From Pseudomonas brassicacearum subsp. neoaurantiaca (GTDB lineage Bacteria > Pseudomonadota > Gammaproteobacteria > Pseudomonadales > Pseudomonadaceae): DNA of 64,000 bases. A model generated the notes under the pieces. The model did no database searches. It was given only the letters and a program-made list of their open reading frames with translations, and was not told where the DNA came from. The stretch is from the NCBI RefSeq assembly GCF_013608025.1, contig NZ_VDLV01000013.1, positions 62,001 to 126,000 of the forward strand, in the 5' to 3' direction. Shown here piece after piece: positions 1 to 8,337 of this stretch (position 1 is its first letter; every line of letters begins with the position of its first letter). The translations under genes and the position numbers were made by a program.

Positions 1-134
1 GCGGCATTGGCGTGCGCATCGAGGATGACGTGGTAGTGACCAAGACCGGTTGTGAAGTCCTGACCCGTGGCTTGCCCAGGACGGTCGCCGACATCGAGGC
101 CCTGATGGCCGCTGCACGGACCCAGGCGGCATGA
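1..134 (+). CDS. pepP: Xaa-Pro aminopeptidase PepP, C-terminal end only
   Basis: The window opens inside this gene. The readable tail contains [12 protein letters not shown] followed by CEVLT and ends in TQAA. The GIGVRIED stretch is the conserved C-terminal metal-ligand region of M24B aminopeptidase P (the Glu is a manganese ligand in the family). The enzyme removes N-terminal residues that precede proline, in the cytoplasm. The stop codon overlaps the ubiH start by four bases (ATGA), so translation is probably coupled. In Pseudomonas pepP normally sits directly upstream of ubiH, which supports the call. Only about 44 residues are visible, so nothing can be said about the rest. Confidence 0.85.
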   Translation, partial: GIGVRIEDDVVVTKTGCEVLTRGLPRTVADIEALMAAARTQAA

Positions 135-1318
135 GCCGGGTCAATGTGGCAATCGTCGGCGGCGGCCTGGTCGGCGCGAGCCTCGCGCTGGCGTTGCAGG
201 CCGGTGCCAAGGCGCGGGGCTGGAAAATCATGCTGATCGAGCCCTTTGCGCCTGGCGACACCTGGCAGCCGAGCTATGACGCGCGGTCCTCGGCGCTTTC
301 ATTCGGCGCCCGGCAGATCTATCAACGGTTGGGCCTGTGGCAGGAGATTTCCCGCCGCGCCGAGCCGATCAAGCAGATTCACGTGTCTGATCGCGGGCGG
401 TTTTCCACGGCGCGGCTGTCTGCCATGGAAGAGGGCGTGCCGGCTCTCGGCTATGTGGTGGAAAACGCCTGGCTCGGCCAGTGCCTGTGGCAGGGCTTGG
501 ATCCGGAGGTCGTCAGTTGGCGCTGTCCGGCGCAAGTCACCCGGATGGAGCCGCAAGTGGCTGGCTATCGCCTGACCCTTGACGACGAAACCGTCATCGA
601 ATGTGATCTGGCAGTGCTCGCGGACGGTGGTCGTTCCGGCCTGCGGGAGCAGTTGGGTATCGGTGTACGCAACCGACCTTATGACCAGAGTGCGTTGATC
701 GCCAATATCACGCCGGGCGAAGCCCATAACGGCATGGCGTTCGAACGGTTTACCGATGACGGTCCGATGGCCCTGTTGCCGCTCCCGGAGAATCGCTGTG
801 CGTTGGTCTGGACCCGGCAGGGGATGGATGCGCAACGTCTGGCGGCATTGGACGAGCGCAGCTTCCTCAGTGAACTGCAGGAAGTGTTTGGCTATCGGTT
901 GGGCGCGCTCAAGCAGGTCGGCGCGCGGCATCTTTACCCCTTGGCGCTGGTGGAGGCTGAAGAGCAGGTCCGTCCGCACCTGGTGATCCTGGGCAATGCC
1001 GCCCATAGCCTGCATCCGATCGCCGGACAGGGGTTCAACCTGTCCCTGCGCGATGCGCAAGCCCTGGCCGATGCCTTGCTGGAAAGCGACAGCACGCCTG
1101 GCGATTTCGCCGTGCTGCAGGCCTATCGTGAGCGCCAGCGGATGGACCAGGCCCTGACCGTGGGATTCTCGGACCAGGTGACACGCTTGTTCGCCAGCGA
1201 TCTGCCGTTGGTGTCCGTGGGTCGCAATCTGGGCCTGTTGGGCCTTGATCTGTTGCCGCCGGCCAAACGCTGGTTCGCTCGCCAGGCCATGGGCCTGGGA
1301 ACCCGTCCCGATGCGTGA
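131..1318 (+). CDS. ubiH: 2-octaprenyl-6-methoxyphenol hydroxylase UbiH
   Basis: A 395-residue FAD-dependent aromatic hydroxylase of ubiquinone biosynthesis. The N-terminus carries the Rossmann FAD motif [17 protein letters not shown]. Near residue 160 is the second dinucleotide-contact segment ([14 protein letters not shown]). Around residue 290 the UbiH/COQ6 signature [21 protein letters not shown] is visible in its expected place. Length matches the family. The ATG overlaps the pepP stop, and the second hydroxylase gene follows after 55 bp, so pepP-ubiH-ubiI probably form one operon. UbiH versus its paralogue is assigned from order (first gene after pepP) and is fairly secure. The enzyme acts at the inner face of the cytoplasmic membrane within the Ubi complex. 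Confidence 0.9.
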   Translation: MSRVNVAIVGGGLVGASLALALQAGAKARGWKIMLIEPFAPGDTWQPSYDARSSALSFGARQIYQRLGLWQEISRRAEPIKQIHVSDRGRFSTARLSAMEEGVPALGYVVENAWLGQCLWQGLDPEVVSWRCPAQVTRMEPQVAGYRLTLDDETVIECDLAVLADGGRSGLREQLGIGVRNRPYDQSALIANITPGEAHNGMAFERFTDDGPMALLPLPENRCALVWTRQGMDAQRLAALDERSFLSELQEVFGYRLGALKQVGARHLYPLALVEAEEQVRPHLVILGNAAHSLHPIAGQGFNLSLRDAQALADALLESDSTPGDFAVLQAYRERQRMDQALTVGFSDQVTRLFASDLPLVSVGRNLGLLGLDLLPPAKRWFARQAMGLGTRPDA

Positions 1319-1373
1319 GCCGGGGTATTTTTTTCACGGGCGGCTCATGTCGCCAGCTACACAGGCTTAAAGC

Positions 1374-2597
1374 ATGGAATTGCGTGCAGATCTGCTGATT
1401 GTCGGCGCCGGTATGGTCGGCAGCGCCCTGGCGCTGGCGTTGCAGGGCAGTGGCCTGCAAGTGCTGTTGCTCGACGGCAGCCCGATGAGCGTCAAGCCCT
1501 TTGATCCACAGGCGGCGTTCGAGCCGAGGGTCAGCGCCTTGTCGGCGGCCAGCCAGCGGATTCTCGAACGCCTTGGCGTCTGGGACGGCATCACCGGACG
1601 GCGCGCCAGCCTGTATACCGACATGCACGTCTGGGATGGCAGCGGCACCGGGCAGATTCATTTTTCTGCCGCCAGCCTGCATGCCGAAGTGCTGGGGCAT
1701 ATCGTCGAAAACCGTGTCGTACAGGATGCCTTGCTGGACCGGCTGCATGACTGCGACCTGGGTTTGCTGGCCAATGCGCGTCTGGAGCAGATGCGCCGCT
1801 CCGGTGATGACTGGCTGCTGACCCTCGCTGACGGTCGAACCTTGCGGGCACCGCTGGTGATTGCCGCCGACGGCGCGAATTCTGCCGTGCGCCGCCTGAC
1901 CGGTGTCGCCACGCGTGAATGGGATTATCTGCACCACGCCATCGTGACCAGCGTGCGCACCGCCAAGCCGCATCGATTGACGGCCTGGCAACGTTTTACC
2001 GACAACGGTCCGCTGGCGTTCCTGCCGCTTGCGCGCGACGGCCAACAGGATTGGTGTTCGATTGTCTGGTCCACGACCCCTGGCGAGGCACAGCGCTTGA
2101 TGGCGCTCGATGACGTTGCGTTCCGTGACGAACTGGAACGCGCCTTCGAAGGTCAGCTCGGCACGGTGCTCGCTGCCGACCCGCGCCTGTGCGTGCCGCT
2201 GCGCCAACGCCACGTCAAGCGCTACGTGGCCGAAGGACTGGCACTGATTGGCGACGCGGCCCATACGATCCATCCGTTGGCAGGCCAGGGGGTAAACCTG
2301 GGCTTCCTCGACGCCGCCGTGCTGGCCGAAGTGCTGTTGCAGGCGGCAGGCCGCGGCGAGCGGTTGGCGGACGTGAAAGTCTTGAGTCGCTACGAGCGCA
2401 GGCGCATGCCTCACAACCTGGCATTGATGGCGGCGATGGAGGGCTTCGAGCGGTTGTTCCAGGCAGATCCGCTGCCGGCGCGCTGGTTGCGCAATACCGG
2501 ATTGAAACTGGTAGACAGCATGCCTGAGGCCAAGGCTTTGTTCGTGCGCGAGGCGCTGGGGCTGATCGGGGATTTGCCGGAGTTGGCCAAGGCTTGA
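1374..2597 (+). CDS. ubiI: Ubiquinone-biosynthesis FAD hydroxylase UbiI/VisC type
   Basis: A 407-residue paralogue of the preceding gene. It has the FAD motif DLLIVGAGMVGSALALAL at the N-terminus, a mid-protein APLVIAADGANSAVRR segment, and the conserved GDAAHTIHPLAGQGVNLGF motif near residue 295. UbiI hydroxylates C5 of the octaprenylphenol ring in aerobic ubiquinone synthesis. Older Pseudomonas annotation calls this gene visC. The start ATG at 1374 gives a full-length flavin motif. The gene is the last of the pepP-ubiH-ubiI cluster; a REP pair follows the stop. Which ring carbon each paralogue modifies is inferred from family knowledge and cannot be read from sequence. Confidence 0.85.
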   Translation: MELRADLLIVGAGMVGSALALALQGSGLQVLLLDGSPMSVKPFDPQAAFEPRVSALSAASQRILERLGVWDGITGRRASLYTDMHVWDGSGTGQIHFSAASLHAEVLGHIVENRVVQDALLDRLHDCDLGLLANARLEQMRRSGDDWLLTLADGRTLRAPLVIAADGANSAVRRLTGVATREWDYLHHAIVTSVRTAKPHRLTAWQRFTDNGPLAFLPLARDGQQDWCSIVWSTTPGEAQRLMALDDVAFRDELERAFEGQLGTVLAADPRLCVPLRQRHVKRYVAEGLALIGDAAHTIHPLAGQGVNLGFLDAAVLAEVLLQAAGRGERLADVKVLSRYERRRMPHNLALMAAMEGFERLFQADPLPARWLRNTGLKLVDSMPEAKALFVREALGLIGDLPELAKA

Positions 2598-2621
2598 GAG
2601 GTGGGTTGGGGCTTATGGCGC

Positions 2622-2689
2622 TATCGCGAGCAGGCTCGCTCCCACATTGACCTGCTGAACCTGTGGGAGCGAGCTTGCCCGCGATGAGG
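2622..2689. repeat. REP family A, inverted pair
   Basis: Two inverted copies of the Pseudomonas REP unit (GCGAGC..GCTCGCTCCCACA and its complement) separated by a short spacer, placed just after ubiI. The second copy has one substitution (GCTTGCCCGCG). Paired units of this kind are REPIN-like and can fold into a long hairpin in the transcript. Confidence 0.85.
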
Positions 2690-2767
2690 CCGGGACAGTC
2701 ACCTTGATAGCCCACCTGTGCAACATTTGGAAATGTGTCCGGCAACTGTTCGATTGAGCTGCCAAAT

Positions 2768-2786
2768 GTGAGTCCTTATCATTTGC
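2768..2786. promoter_or_regulatory. Possible Fur box
   Basis: GTGAGTCCTTATCATTTGC matches about 13 of 19 positions of the Pseudomonas Fur consensus. The right half (ATCATTTGC) is perfect and the left half poor. It lies 28 bases before the start of an iron-type binding-protein gene, which is where a Fur site would be expected. Weak on sequence alone. Confidence 0.3.
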
Positions 2787-2814
2787 GCTCGTTCACCAAC
2801 CAGAGACCACTCCC

Positions 2815-3819
2815 ATGTCGGCAACCAAACGCCTGCTGTCCGCCCTCGCCTTGGCCTTGATCGGCGCTACCGCCGCCCAAGCCGCCGATGAGGTGGTGGT
2901 CTATTCCTCGCGCATCGATGAGTTGATCAAACCGGTTTTCGACGCGTACACCAAAAAGACCGGCGTGGCGGTGAAGTTCATCACCGACAAGGAAGCGCCG
3001 CTGATGCAGCGGATCAAGGCCGAAGGCGAAAACGCCACCGCCGACCTGCTGCTCACCGTGGATGCCGGCAACCTGTGGCAAGCCGAGCAGATGGGCATTC
3101 TCCAGCCCTTCACCTCGCCGGTCATCGACGCCAACATCCCGCCTCAATACCGCGCTTCGTCCCATGCCTGGACTGGGCTGAGCCTGCGGGCGCGGACCAT
3201 TGCCTATTCCACTGACCGGGTTAAACCGGGCGAGTTGACCACTTATGAGGCCCTGGCGGGCAAGGAATGGGAAGGCCGCTTGTGCCTGCGGACGTCGAAG
3301 AAGGTTTACAACCAGTCCCTGACCGCGACCCTGATCGAAACCCACGGGGCGGAAAAAACCGAGGAAATCCTCAAGGGCTGGGTGAGGAATCTGTCCACCG
3401 ACGTGTTCTCCGATGACACCGCGTTGCTGGAGGCGATCAACGCGGGTCAATGCGACGTCGGCATCGTCAATACCTATTACTACGGTCGCCTGCACCAGCA
3501 GAAACCCGATTTGAAAGTGAAGCTGTTCTGGCCGAACCAGGCCGATCGCGGCGTACACATCAACCTGTCGGGCATTGGCTTGACCAAGCACGCTCCGCAT
3601 GCAGACGCCGCGAAGAAGCTCGTGGAATGGATGACCACGCCAGAAGCACAAAGCATATTCGCCGACATCAACCAGGAATTCCCGGCGAACCCGAAAGTGG
3701 CCCCCTCCAAGGAAGTCGCCGCCTGGGGCACGTTCAAAGCCGACACCTTGCCGGTGGAAGTGGCAGGTAAGCGCCAGGCCGAAGCCATCCGGATGATGGA
3801 CCGCGCTGGTTGGAATTGA
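2815..3819 (+). CDS. Fe(3+) ABC transporter periplasmic substrate-binding protein
   Basis: A 334-residue periplasmic binding protein of the ferric-iron FbpA/FutA class. Residues 1-24 are a signal peptide ending in AQA-AD. The mature start ([13 protein letters not shown]) is typical of this cluster. A paired-tyrosine segment near residue 222 ([10 protein letters not shown]) resembles the Tyr pair that binds iron in FbpA proteins. It would capture Fe(III) in the periplasm and pass it to the permease encoded next. The two genes are separated by 174 bp holding a REP pair, which may let the binding protein be made in excess. The substrate is inferred from family; a possible Fur box lies upstream. 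Confidence 0.82.
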   Translation: MSATKRLLSALALALIGATAAQAADEVVVYSSRIDELIKPVFDAYTKKTGVAVKFITDKEAPLMQRIKAEGENATADLLLTVDAGNLWQAEQMGILQPFTSPVIDANIPPQYRASSHAWTGLSLRARTIAYSTDRVKPGELTTYEALAGKEWEGRLCLRTSKKVYNQSLTATLIETHGAEKTEEILKGWVRNLSTDVFSDDTALLEAINAGQCDVGIVNTYYYGRLHQQKPDLKVKLFWPNQADRGVHINLSGIGLTKHAPHADAAKKLVEWMTTPEAQSIFADINQEFPANPKVAPSKEVAAWGTFKADTLPVEVAGKRQAEAIRMMDRAGWN

Positions 3820-3849
3820 GACCAGTCCCTGTTCAGTCCATTGAAAACA

Positions 3850-3966
3850 TGTGGCGAGGGAGCTTGCTCCCGCTGGAGGGCGAAGCCCTCCCAGAGTATC
3901 TGCGGGCCATGGCCCGGAACTTTGGGGCTACTTCGTAGCCCAGCGGGAGCAAGCTCCCTCGCCACG
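3850..3966. repeat. REP family B, inverted pair
   Basis: TGTGGCGAGGGAGCTTGCTCCCGCTGG at the left and its inverted complement (CCAGCGGGAGCAAGCTCCCTCGCCAC) at the right, with about 60 bases between. It sits between the iron-binding protein gene and its permease, so it is probably transcribed and could stabilise the upstream part of the message. Confidence 0.85.
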
Positions 3967-3993
3967 TTACTGTTTGTCTAACGAGAACCTTCC

Positions 3994-5610
3994 TTGGCCC
4001 ACCCCGCCCAACGCCGCTGGTATCCCCTGGTCTTCGCCGTCGCTGCGTTGGTCCTGCTGCCCTTGAGCGTGCTGCTGCTGTCTTGGCAGAGCGTAGATCG
4101 GCAGATCTGGTCCCATCTGTGGGAAACCCAGATGCCGCGCCTGCTAGGCAATACCTTGACGCTGATCCTTGGTGTGGGCGTCGGCGTAACGCTGTTGGGC
4201 GTCAGCCTGGCCTGGCTCACCAGTCTTTGCGAGTTTCCTGGCCGGCGCTGGCTCGACTGGGCGTTGATGCTGCCGTTCGCGATTCCTGCTTATGTCCTGG
4301 CATTTGTCTTTGTCGGCCTGCTGGATTTTGCCGGCCCCGTGCAGACGCTGATGCGAGAATGGTTCGGCAGCGGCCTGCGCCTGCCCCGGGTACGCTCCAC
4401 TGGCGGCGTGATCCTGGTCCTGGTCCTGGTGTTCTACCCCTATGTCTATCTGCTCGCCCGAAGTGCTTTCCTGGCCCAGGGCAAAGGACTGATGGAAGCG
4501 GCCCGGGCGCTGGGACAGTCGCCATGGCAAGCGTTCTGGCGCGTGGCGTTGCCGATGGCGCGGCCGGCAATCGGCGCGGGCGTGGCGCTGGCCTTGATGG
4601 AAACCCTGGCGGACTTCGGCGCGGTGTCGGTGTTCAATTTCGATACGTTTACCACGGCGATCTACAAGACCTGGTACGGCTTTTTCAGCCTTTCCAGTGC
4701 GGCCCAACTTGCCAGTCTCTTGCTGTTGGCGGTAATGGTGGTGCTCTACGGTGAACGCCGCGCCCGGGGTGCCCATCGGGCCAGTAACGAGCGACCTCGG
4801 GTCAAGGCACTCTACCCGCTGAAAGGGCTCAAGGCGATGGCAGCCAGTGCCTGGTGCTTCCTGGTGTTTGCCTGTGCTTTTGTCATTCCGGTGCTGCAAC
4901 TGGTGGTGTGGTTCTGGCAACGTGGTCGTTTCGACCTGGACGAGCGTTATGCCGGGCTGATCGTCCACACCCTCTACCTGGGCGGCTTGGCCGCGTTGAT
5001 TACCGTATGCGTCGCCTTGTTGCTGGCCTTCGCCCGGCGACTATCGCCGACTCGTCCCATCAGGGCCGGTGTCGCCCTGGCGAACCTGGGCTATGCCTTG
5101 CCGGGCTCGGTGTTGGCGGTCTCGATCATGCTCGCGTTCAGCTATCTGGACCGTGAACTGGTCATTCCGCTGTCGAGCCTGCTGGGCGGTGCGGGCAAAC
5201 CGTTGCTGCTGGGCAGTCTTTCGGCGCTGTTGTTGGCGTATCTGGTGCGTTTCCTGGCTGTGGCCTACGGTCCATTGGAAAGCAGCCTGGCCCGAATTCG
5301 TCCGTCTTTGCCCGAGGCCGCCCGAAGCCTCGGAGTCAGTGGGCCACGATTGTTTTTCAAGGTGTACCTGCCTTTGCTGTTGCCCGGCACCCTGAGCGCG
5401 GCGCTGCTGGTGTTCGTCGATGTGCTCAAGGAAATGCCCGCGACCTTGCTGATGCGCCCGTTTGGTTGGGACACCCTGGCGGTGCGGATCTTTGAAATGA
5501 CCAGTGAAGGGGAGTGGGCCAGGGCAGCATTGCCGGCGTTGACGCTGGTGCTGGTGGGGTTGTTACCGGTCATCGGATTGATACGACGTTCGGCCCATCG
5601 AAACACCTAG
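3994..5610 (+). CDS. Iron(III) ABC transporter permease, fused two-domain type
   Basis: A 538-residue inner-membrane permease with about 12 hydrophobic segments. It has two binding-protein-dependent transport domains in tandem, as in FbpB/SfuB. The EAA-type loops that contact the ATPase are visible: one near residue 170 (EAARALGQSPWQAFWRVALP) and one near 445 (EAARSLGVSGPRLFFKVYLP). It is translocation partner of the preceding binding protein. No ATPase gene is adjacent, so the energising subunit must be encoded elsewhere. No ATG fits the start: the reading frame begins at a TTG (3994) preceded by only a weak GAGAA ribosome site. Start position is therefore less certain than identity. Confidence 0.82.
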   Translation: MAHPAQRRWYPLVFAVAALVLLPLSVLLLSWQSVDRQIWSHLWETQMPRLLGNTLTLILGVGVGVTLLGVSLAWLTSLCEFPGRRWLDWALMLPFAIPAYVLAFVFVGLLDFAGPVQTLMREWFGSGLRLPRVRSTGGVILVLVLVFYPYVYLLARSAFLAQGKGLMEAARALGQSPWQAFWRVALPMARPAIGAGVALALMETLADFGAVSVFNFDTFTTAIYKTWYGFFSLSSAAQLASLLLLAVMVVLYGERRARGAHRASNERPRVKALYPLKGLKAMAASAWCFLVFACAFVIPVLQLVVWFWQRGRFDLDERYAGLIVHTLYLGGLAALITVCVALLLAFARRLSPTRPIRAGVALANLGYALPGSVLAVSIMLAFSYLDRELVIPLSSLLGGAGKPLLLGSLSALLLAYLVRFLAVAYGPLESSLARIRPSLPEAARSLGVSGPRLFFKVYLPLLLPGTLSAALLVFVDVLKEMPATLLMRPFGWDTLAVRIFEMTSEGEWARAALPALTLVLVGLLPVIGLIRRSAHRNT

Positions 5611-5645
5611 CAGGCGATCTCAATTATTGAGCGTCCTCCTAGGTG
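5604..5645 (+). terminator. Hairpin at the permease stop codon
   Basis: CACCTAG pairs with CTAGGTG, and inside that CTCAAT pairs with ATTGAG, giving a stacked stem that starts at the stop codon. There is no U-run after it, so it may be a processing or stabilising hairpin and not a classical terminator. Confidence 0.35.
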
Positions 5646-5682
5646 CCAGTCCTACATCATGCGGATACAATGCGCGGCATTC

Positions 5683-5771
5683 GGTGCGGTCCGTCTGTCG
5701 GACCGGGTAGCTGGGAGCGTCAGAAAACTCTGATTTTCAGATGCTCGTGCTGTGCAGTGCCCGTCCGCACC
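5683..5771 (+). ncRNA. Structured 5' leader of gcvTH, unidentified
   Basis: A roughly 90-base segment that folds as a three-way junction by eye. The closing stem is GGTGCG/CGCACC (5683-5688 with 5766-5771). Hairpin 1 is GTCCG-TCTGT-CGGAC (5689-5703). Hairpin 2 is a seven-pair stem of 5715-5721 with 5740-5746. A -10-like TACAAT lies at 5666-5671. Immediately downstream CCTTC (5770-5774) can pair with GAAGG (5785-5789), covering the gcvT Shine-Dalgarno. It lacks the conserved glycine-riboswitch core, so I do not name a class. Confidence 0.35.
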
Positions 5772-5797
5772 TTCGCCAAGCCCGGAAGGAGAAACCC

Positions 5798-6880
5798 ATG
5801 GGACAGCGTACGCCTCTGTATGACCTTCATCTCGCCCTCGGCGCGAAGATGGTCGATTTTGGCGGTTGGGATATGCCTTTGCACTACGGCTCGCAAGTCG
5901 AAGAACACCATCAGGTGCGTCGCGATTGCGGAGTGTTTGATGTATCCCACATGACCGTGATCGACGTTGCCGGTCCCCAAGCCAAAGCCTGGTTGCAGCG
6001 CTTGCTGGCCAACGATGTCGATCGCTTGCAGGACGCAGGCCGTGCGCTGTACAGCGCCATGCTCAATGAGCATGGCGGCATTGTCGATGACATGATTATC
6101 TACCGGGTCGAGGACGGCTATCGGTTGGTGTTCAACGCTTCGACCCGCGATCAGGACCTGGCCTGGATGCAGGCGCAGCTCGGCGATTACGACGTGCAAC
6201 TGCATGAGCGTCCCGAACTGGCGATGCTGGCGATCCAGGGTCCTCACGCCCGACACAAGATCGCTGAACTGGTTACGCAATCTCGCGGCCAGTTGCTCCA
6301 GCAACTCAAGCCGTTCGAAGGCCGCGCCGACGGTGACTGGTTCATCGCCCGTACCGGCTATACCGGAGAAGACGGTCTGGAGATTGTCCTTCCAGCCCAT
6401 GAAGCCCCAAGTTTTTTCAACGATCTGGTGGGCGCCGGTATCTCACCCATTGGCCTCGGCGCCCGCGACACCCTGCGCCTGGAGGCTGGCATGAACCTTT
6501 ATGGTCAGGACATCCACCAGGACGTTTCGCCCTTGGCTTCGAACATGGCCTGGAGCATCGCCTGGGAGCCGGCCAGTCGCCAATTCATCGGCCGCGAAGC
6601 GCTGGAAGCCGAATTCGCTGCGGGCGTGCAACACAAACTGGTGGGCTTGGTGCTTGAAGAGCGCGGAGTCCTGCGCGCCCATCAAGTAGTTCGAATCGCA
6701 GATGTTGGCGAAGGGGAGATCACCAGTGGTAGTTTTTCTCCTACGCTTAGCAAGTCAATTGCCTTGGCTCGTGTCCCAATGGCCACCGCCGACCGTGCCG
6801 AGGTGGAAATTCGTGGCAAGTGGTACCCGGTACGGGTGGTCAAGCCGACCTTCGTCCGCCATGGCAAAACCCTGATTTAA
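5798..6880 (+). CDS. gcvT: Glycine cleavage system aminomethyltransferase (T protein)
   Basis: A 360-residue T protein. It transfers the methylene carbon from the aminomethyl-lipoyl H protein to tetrahydrofolate, releasing ammonia. The start is [22 protein letters not shown], typical of Gcv[12 protein letters not shown] and [11 protein letters not shown] are conserved folate-binding-region segments. The start at 5798 is chosen because AAGGAGA precedes it by seven bases; an upstream in-frame start would add 19 residues not seen in the family. gcvH follows after 52 bp, so the two are probably co-transcribed. A structured leader lies upstream. The P-protein gene that usually completes this cluster is absent here. 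Confidence 0.92.
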   Translation: MGQRTPLYDLHLALGAKMVDFGGWDMPLHYGSQVEEHHQVRRDCGVFDVSHMTVIDVAGPQAKAWLQRLLANDVDRLQDAGRALYSAMLNEHGGIVDDMIIYRVEDGYRLVFNASTRDQDLAWMQAQLGDYDVQLHERPELAMLAIQGPHARHKIAELVTQSRGQLLQQLKPFEGRADGDWFIARTGYTGEDGLEIVLPAHEAPSFFNDLVGAGISPIGLGARDTLRLEAGMNLYGQDIHQDVSPLASNMAWSIAWEPASRQFIGREALEAEFAAGVQHKLVGLVLEERGVLRAHQVVRIADVGEGEITSGSFSPTLSKSIALARVPMATADRAEVEIRGKWYPVRVVKPTFVRHGKTLI

Positions 6881-6932
6881 CCCTTTTACGGCGGGCCGCC
6901 GGCCGCTGACACTTCTCTTGAGGACACAGAAT

Positions 6933-7316
6933 ATGAGTGATATCCCTGCCGAACTGCGTTTTGCCGAAAGCCATGAGTGGGCGCGCCTGGAAGCCGACGG
7001 TACGGTCACCGTTGGCATCAGCGATCATGCGCAGGAAGCCTTGGGCGATGTGGTGTTTGTCGAGCTGACTGAGGTCGGTAAGGTTTTTGCGGCGGCCGAT
7101 CAAGCCGGTGTGGTGGAGTCGGTCAAGGCCGCTTCCGATATCTACTCCCCGGTTTCGGGTGAAGTGATTGCCGTCAACGAAGAGTTGGGCGGTTCGCCAG
7201 AGCTGTTGAACTCCGATCCGTACGGAGCTTGGATCTTCAAGCTCAAGCCAAGCGACAAGGCCGAGTTGGACAAGCTGCTGGATGCCGCAGGCTACAAGGC
7301 TGCTATCGGCGAATAA
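6933..7316 (+). CDS. gcvH: Glycine cleavage system H protein
   Basis: A 127-residue lipoyl carrier protein. The lipoylation site is the Lys in [19 protein letters not shown], near residue 64. The start [17 protein letters not shown] is typical of H proteins. It shuttles the aminomethyl group from P to T protein and electrons to L protein. ATG 6933 is preceded by GAGGACA. The gene is followed by a REP pair and a strong bidirectional terminator, so the transcript ends here without gcvP. Confidence 0.93.
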   Translation: MSDIPAELRFAESHEWARLEADGTVTVGISDHAQEALGDVVFVELTEVGKVFAAADQAGVVESVKAASDIYSPVSGEVIAVNEELGGSPELLNSDPYGAWIFKLKPSDKAELDKLLDAAGYKAAIGE

Positions 7317-7327
7317 CCGTTGATACC

Positions 7328-7416
7328 TGTGGGAGCGAGCCTGCTCGCGAATGGGCTGGATCAGTACCAATGAGGTTGGCTGACACACCGCTTTCGCGAG
7401 CAGGCTCGCTCCCACA
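7328..7416. repeat. REP family A, inverted pair
   Basis: TGTGGGAGCGAGCCTGCTCGCGA and its inverted complement with about 45 bases between, immediately downstream of gcvH. Confidence 0.88.
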
Positions 7417-7449
7417 AAGGCCTGCAGAGTCCCGAGAGATTTTCCAGGC

Positions 7450-7482
7450 AAAAAAATGCCGCTCAGTCGAGCGGCATTTTTT
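7450..7482. terminator. Bidirectional rho-independent terminator (gcvH / DUF2388)
   Basis: AATGCCGCTC-AGTC-GAGCGGCATT with an A-run on the left and a T-run on the right. It serves gcvH on the plus strand and the convergent DUF2388 gene on the minus strand. Confidence 0.85.
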
Positions 7483-7494
7483 ATTGGCCGGGAA

Positions 7495-7812
7495 TCAATC
7501 CTGGGCGACGGCGTTCTTCGCCAGGATCGCGTTGGCCAGGTCCATGTCGGTGGCCTGCAGGCCTGGGTTGTCGGCACGGACTTTCTGCATCGCGGCTTCC
7601 AGGTAAGGGCCACGAATGCTGCCGTCACTGGCGACGAAGCTGCCGGCGTCGTCCTGGGCGGCGACGATCAGCTTGTTATCCTTGAAGGTCAGGTAGGTGG
7701 ATCCGGTGGTCGCACCGGACGAGATGACGTTACGCCAAAACGTGTCGGCCATTGCCGAGCCCACGGGAAGAGAAAGCAAGGCTAGGGTCGCGACAGCAAG
7801 TTTGAGACGCAT
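7495..7812 (-). CDS. DUF2388 small secreted protein
   Basis: A 105-residue protein with a signal peptide (MRLKLAVATLALLSLPVGSAMA, cleavage before DTFWR). The mature part contains a glycine/serine/threonine-rich ISSGATTGSTYLTF stretch and alanine-rich helices near the C-terminus (DLANAILAKNAVAQD). This matches the DUF2388 family, which is almost confined to Pseudomonas and has no known function. The start at 7812 is preceded by GGAG at good spacing and gives a clean signal peptide; a longer frame would add 24 residues in front of it. Probably periplasmic. Confidence 0.75.
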   Translation of the reverse strand: MRLKLAVATLALLSLPVGSAMADTFWRNVISSGATTGSTYLTFKDNKLIVAAQDDAGSFVASDGSIRGPYLEAAMQKVRADNPGLQATDMDLANAILAKNAVAQD

Positions 7813-7880
7813 GATAGGTGACTCCACTGGGTTAACTATGACGTTGGATTGTCGAGGGCTCGATTCAGTTCCATGACGCA

Positions 7881-8330
7881 TCACTCCGCCCGTTCAACCG
7901 TTAGCACCGTCCCTTCCTGCGCCACTACCCTGACCCGGGCGCCAACAGGCAGATCGGGTCCCTTCGCCAGCCACACGCCATCGGCCACCTTGATCTTGCC
8001 CCGCCCATCGACGATTGCCTCGTGGACCTGAAAGACCTTACCGATCAGTTCCTGTCCGCGTAGGTTCAGGAGTGGCTGATCGCTCTGGCGCACCGCGCTG
8101 CGCTGGCGTCGCCACCAATACAGGGCTGTCGCGATGGCGAACAGGCCGAACAGCAGGAACTGCATTTCCCACGCCATCTGCGGCAGGATGAAGGTCAGCA
8201 CGCCGACCGCAGCGGCGGCCATGCCGATCCAGAGCAGATATCCGCCCGCGCCGAACACTTCCAGGATCAGCAGGATGACGCCCAGCGCCAGCCAGTCCCA
8301 ATACGATATCTGTTGCAGGAAACCCCACAT
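7881..8330 (-). CDS. NfeD-family membrane protein, short form
   Basis: A 149-residue protein. Two or three hydrophobic helices occupy residues 10-75. A C-terminal OB-like beta domain (about 85-149) contains LIGKVFQVHEAIVDGRGKIKVADGVW, with the glycine/tryptophan pattern of NfeD. The N-terminal serine-protease domain of long NfeD proteins is missing, so this is the short NfeD1b type, which pairs with an SPFH protein. It begins seven bases after the SPFH gene ends and is certainly in one operon with it. Likely role: partner in membrane-microdomain organisation or quality control. Confidence 0.85.
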   Translation of the reverse strand: MWGFLQQISYWDWLALGVILLILEVFGAGGYLLWIGMAAAAVGVLTFILPQMAWEMQFLLFGLFAIATALYWWRRQRSAVRQSDQPLLNLRGQELIGKVFQVHEAIVDGRGKIKVADGVWLAKGPDLPVGARVRVVAQEGTVLTVERAE

Positions 8331-8337
8331 ACGCGCC

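Noticed and set aside
299..1060. Long minus-strand frames opposite ubiH, ubiI and many other genes
   Set aside because: These are antisense shadows caused by high GC; they lack ribosome sites and domain motifs.
5640..5797. Glycine riboswitch before gcvT
   Set aside because: The conserved glycine aptamer core sequences are absent; only generic stems are seen, so I list it as an unidentified leader.
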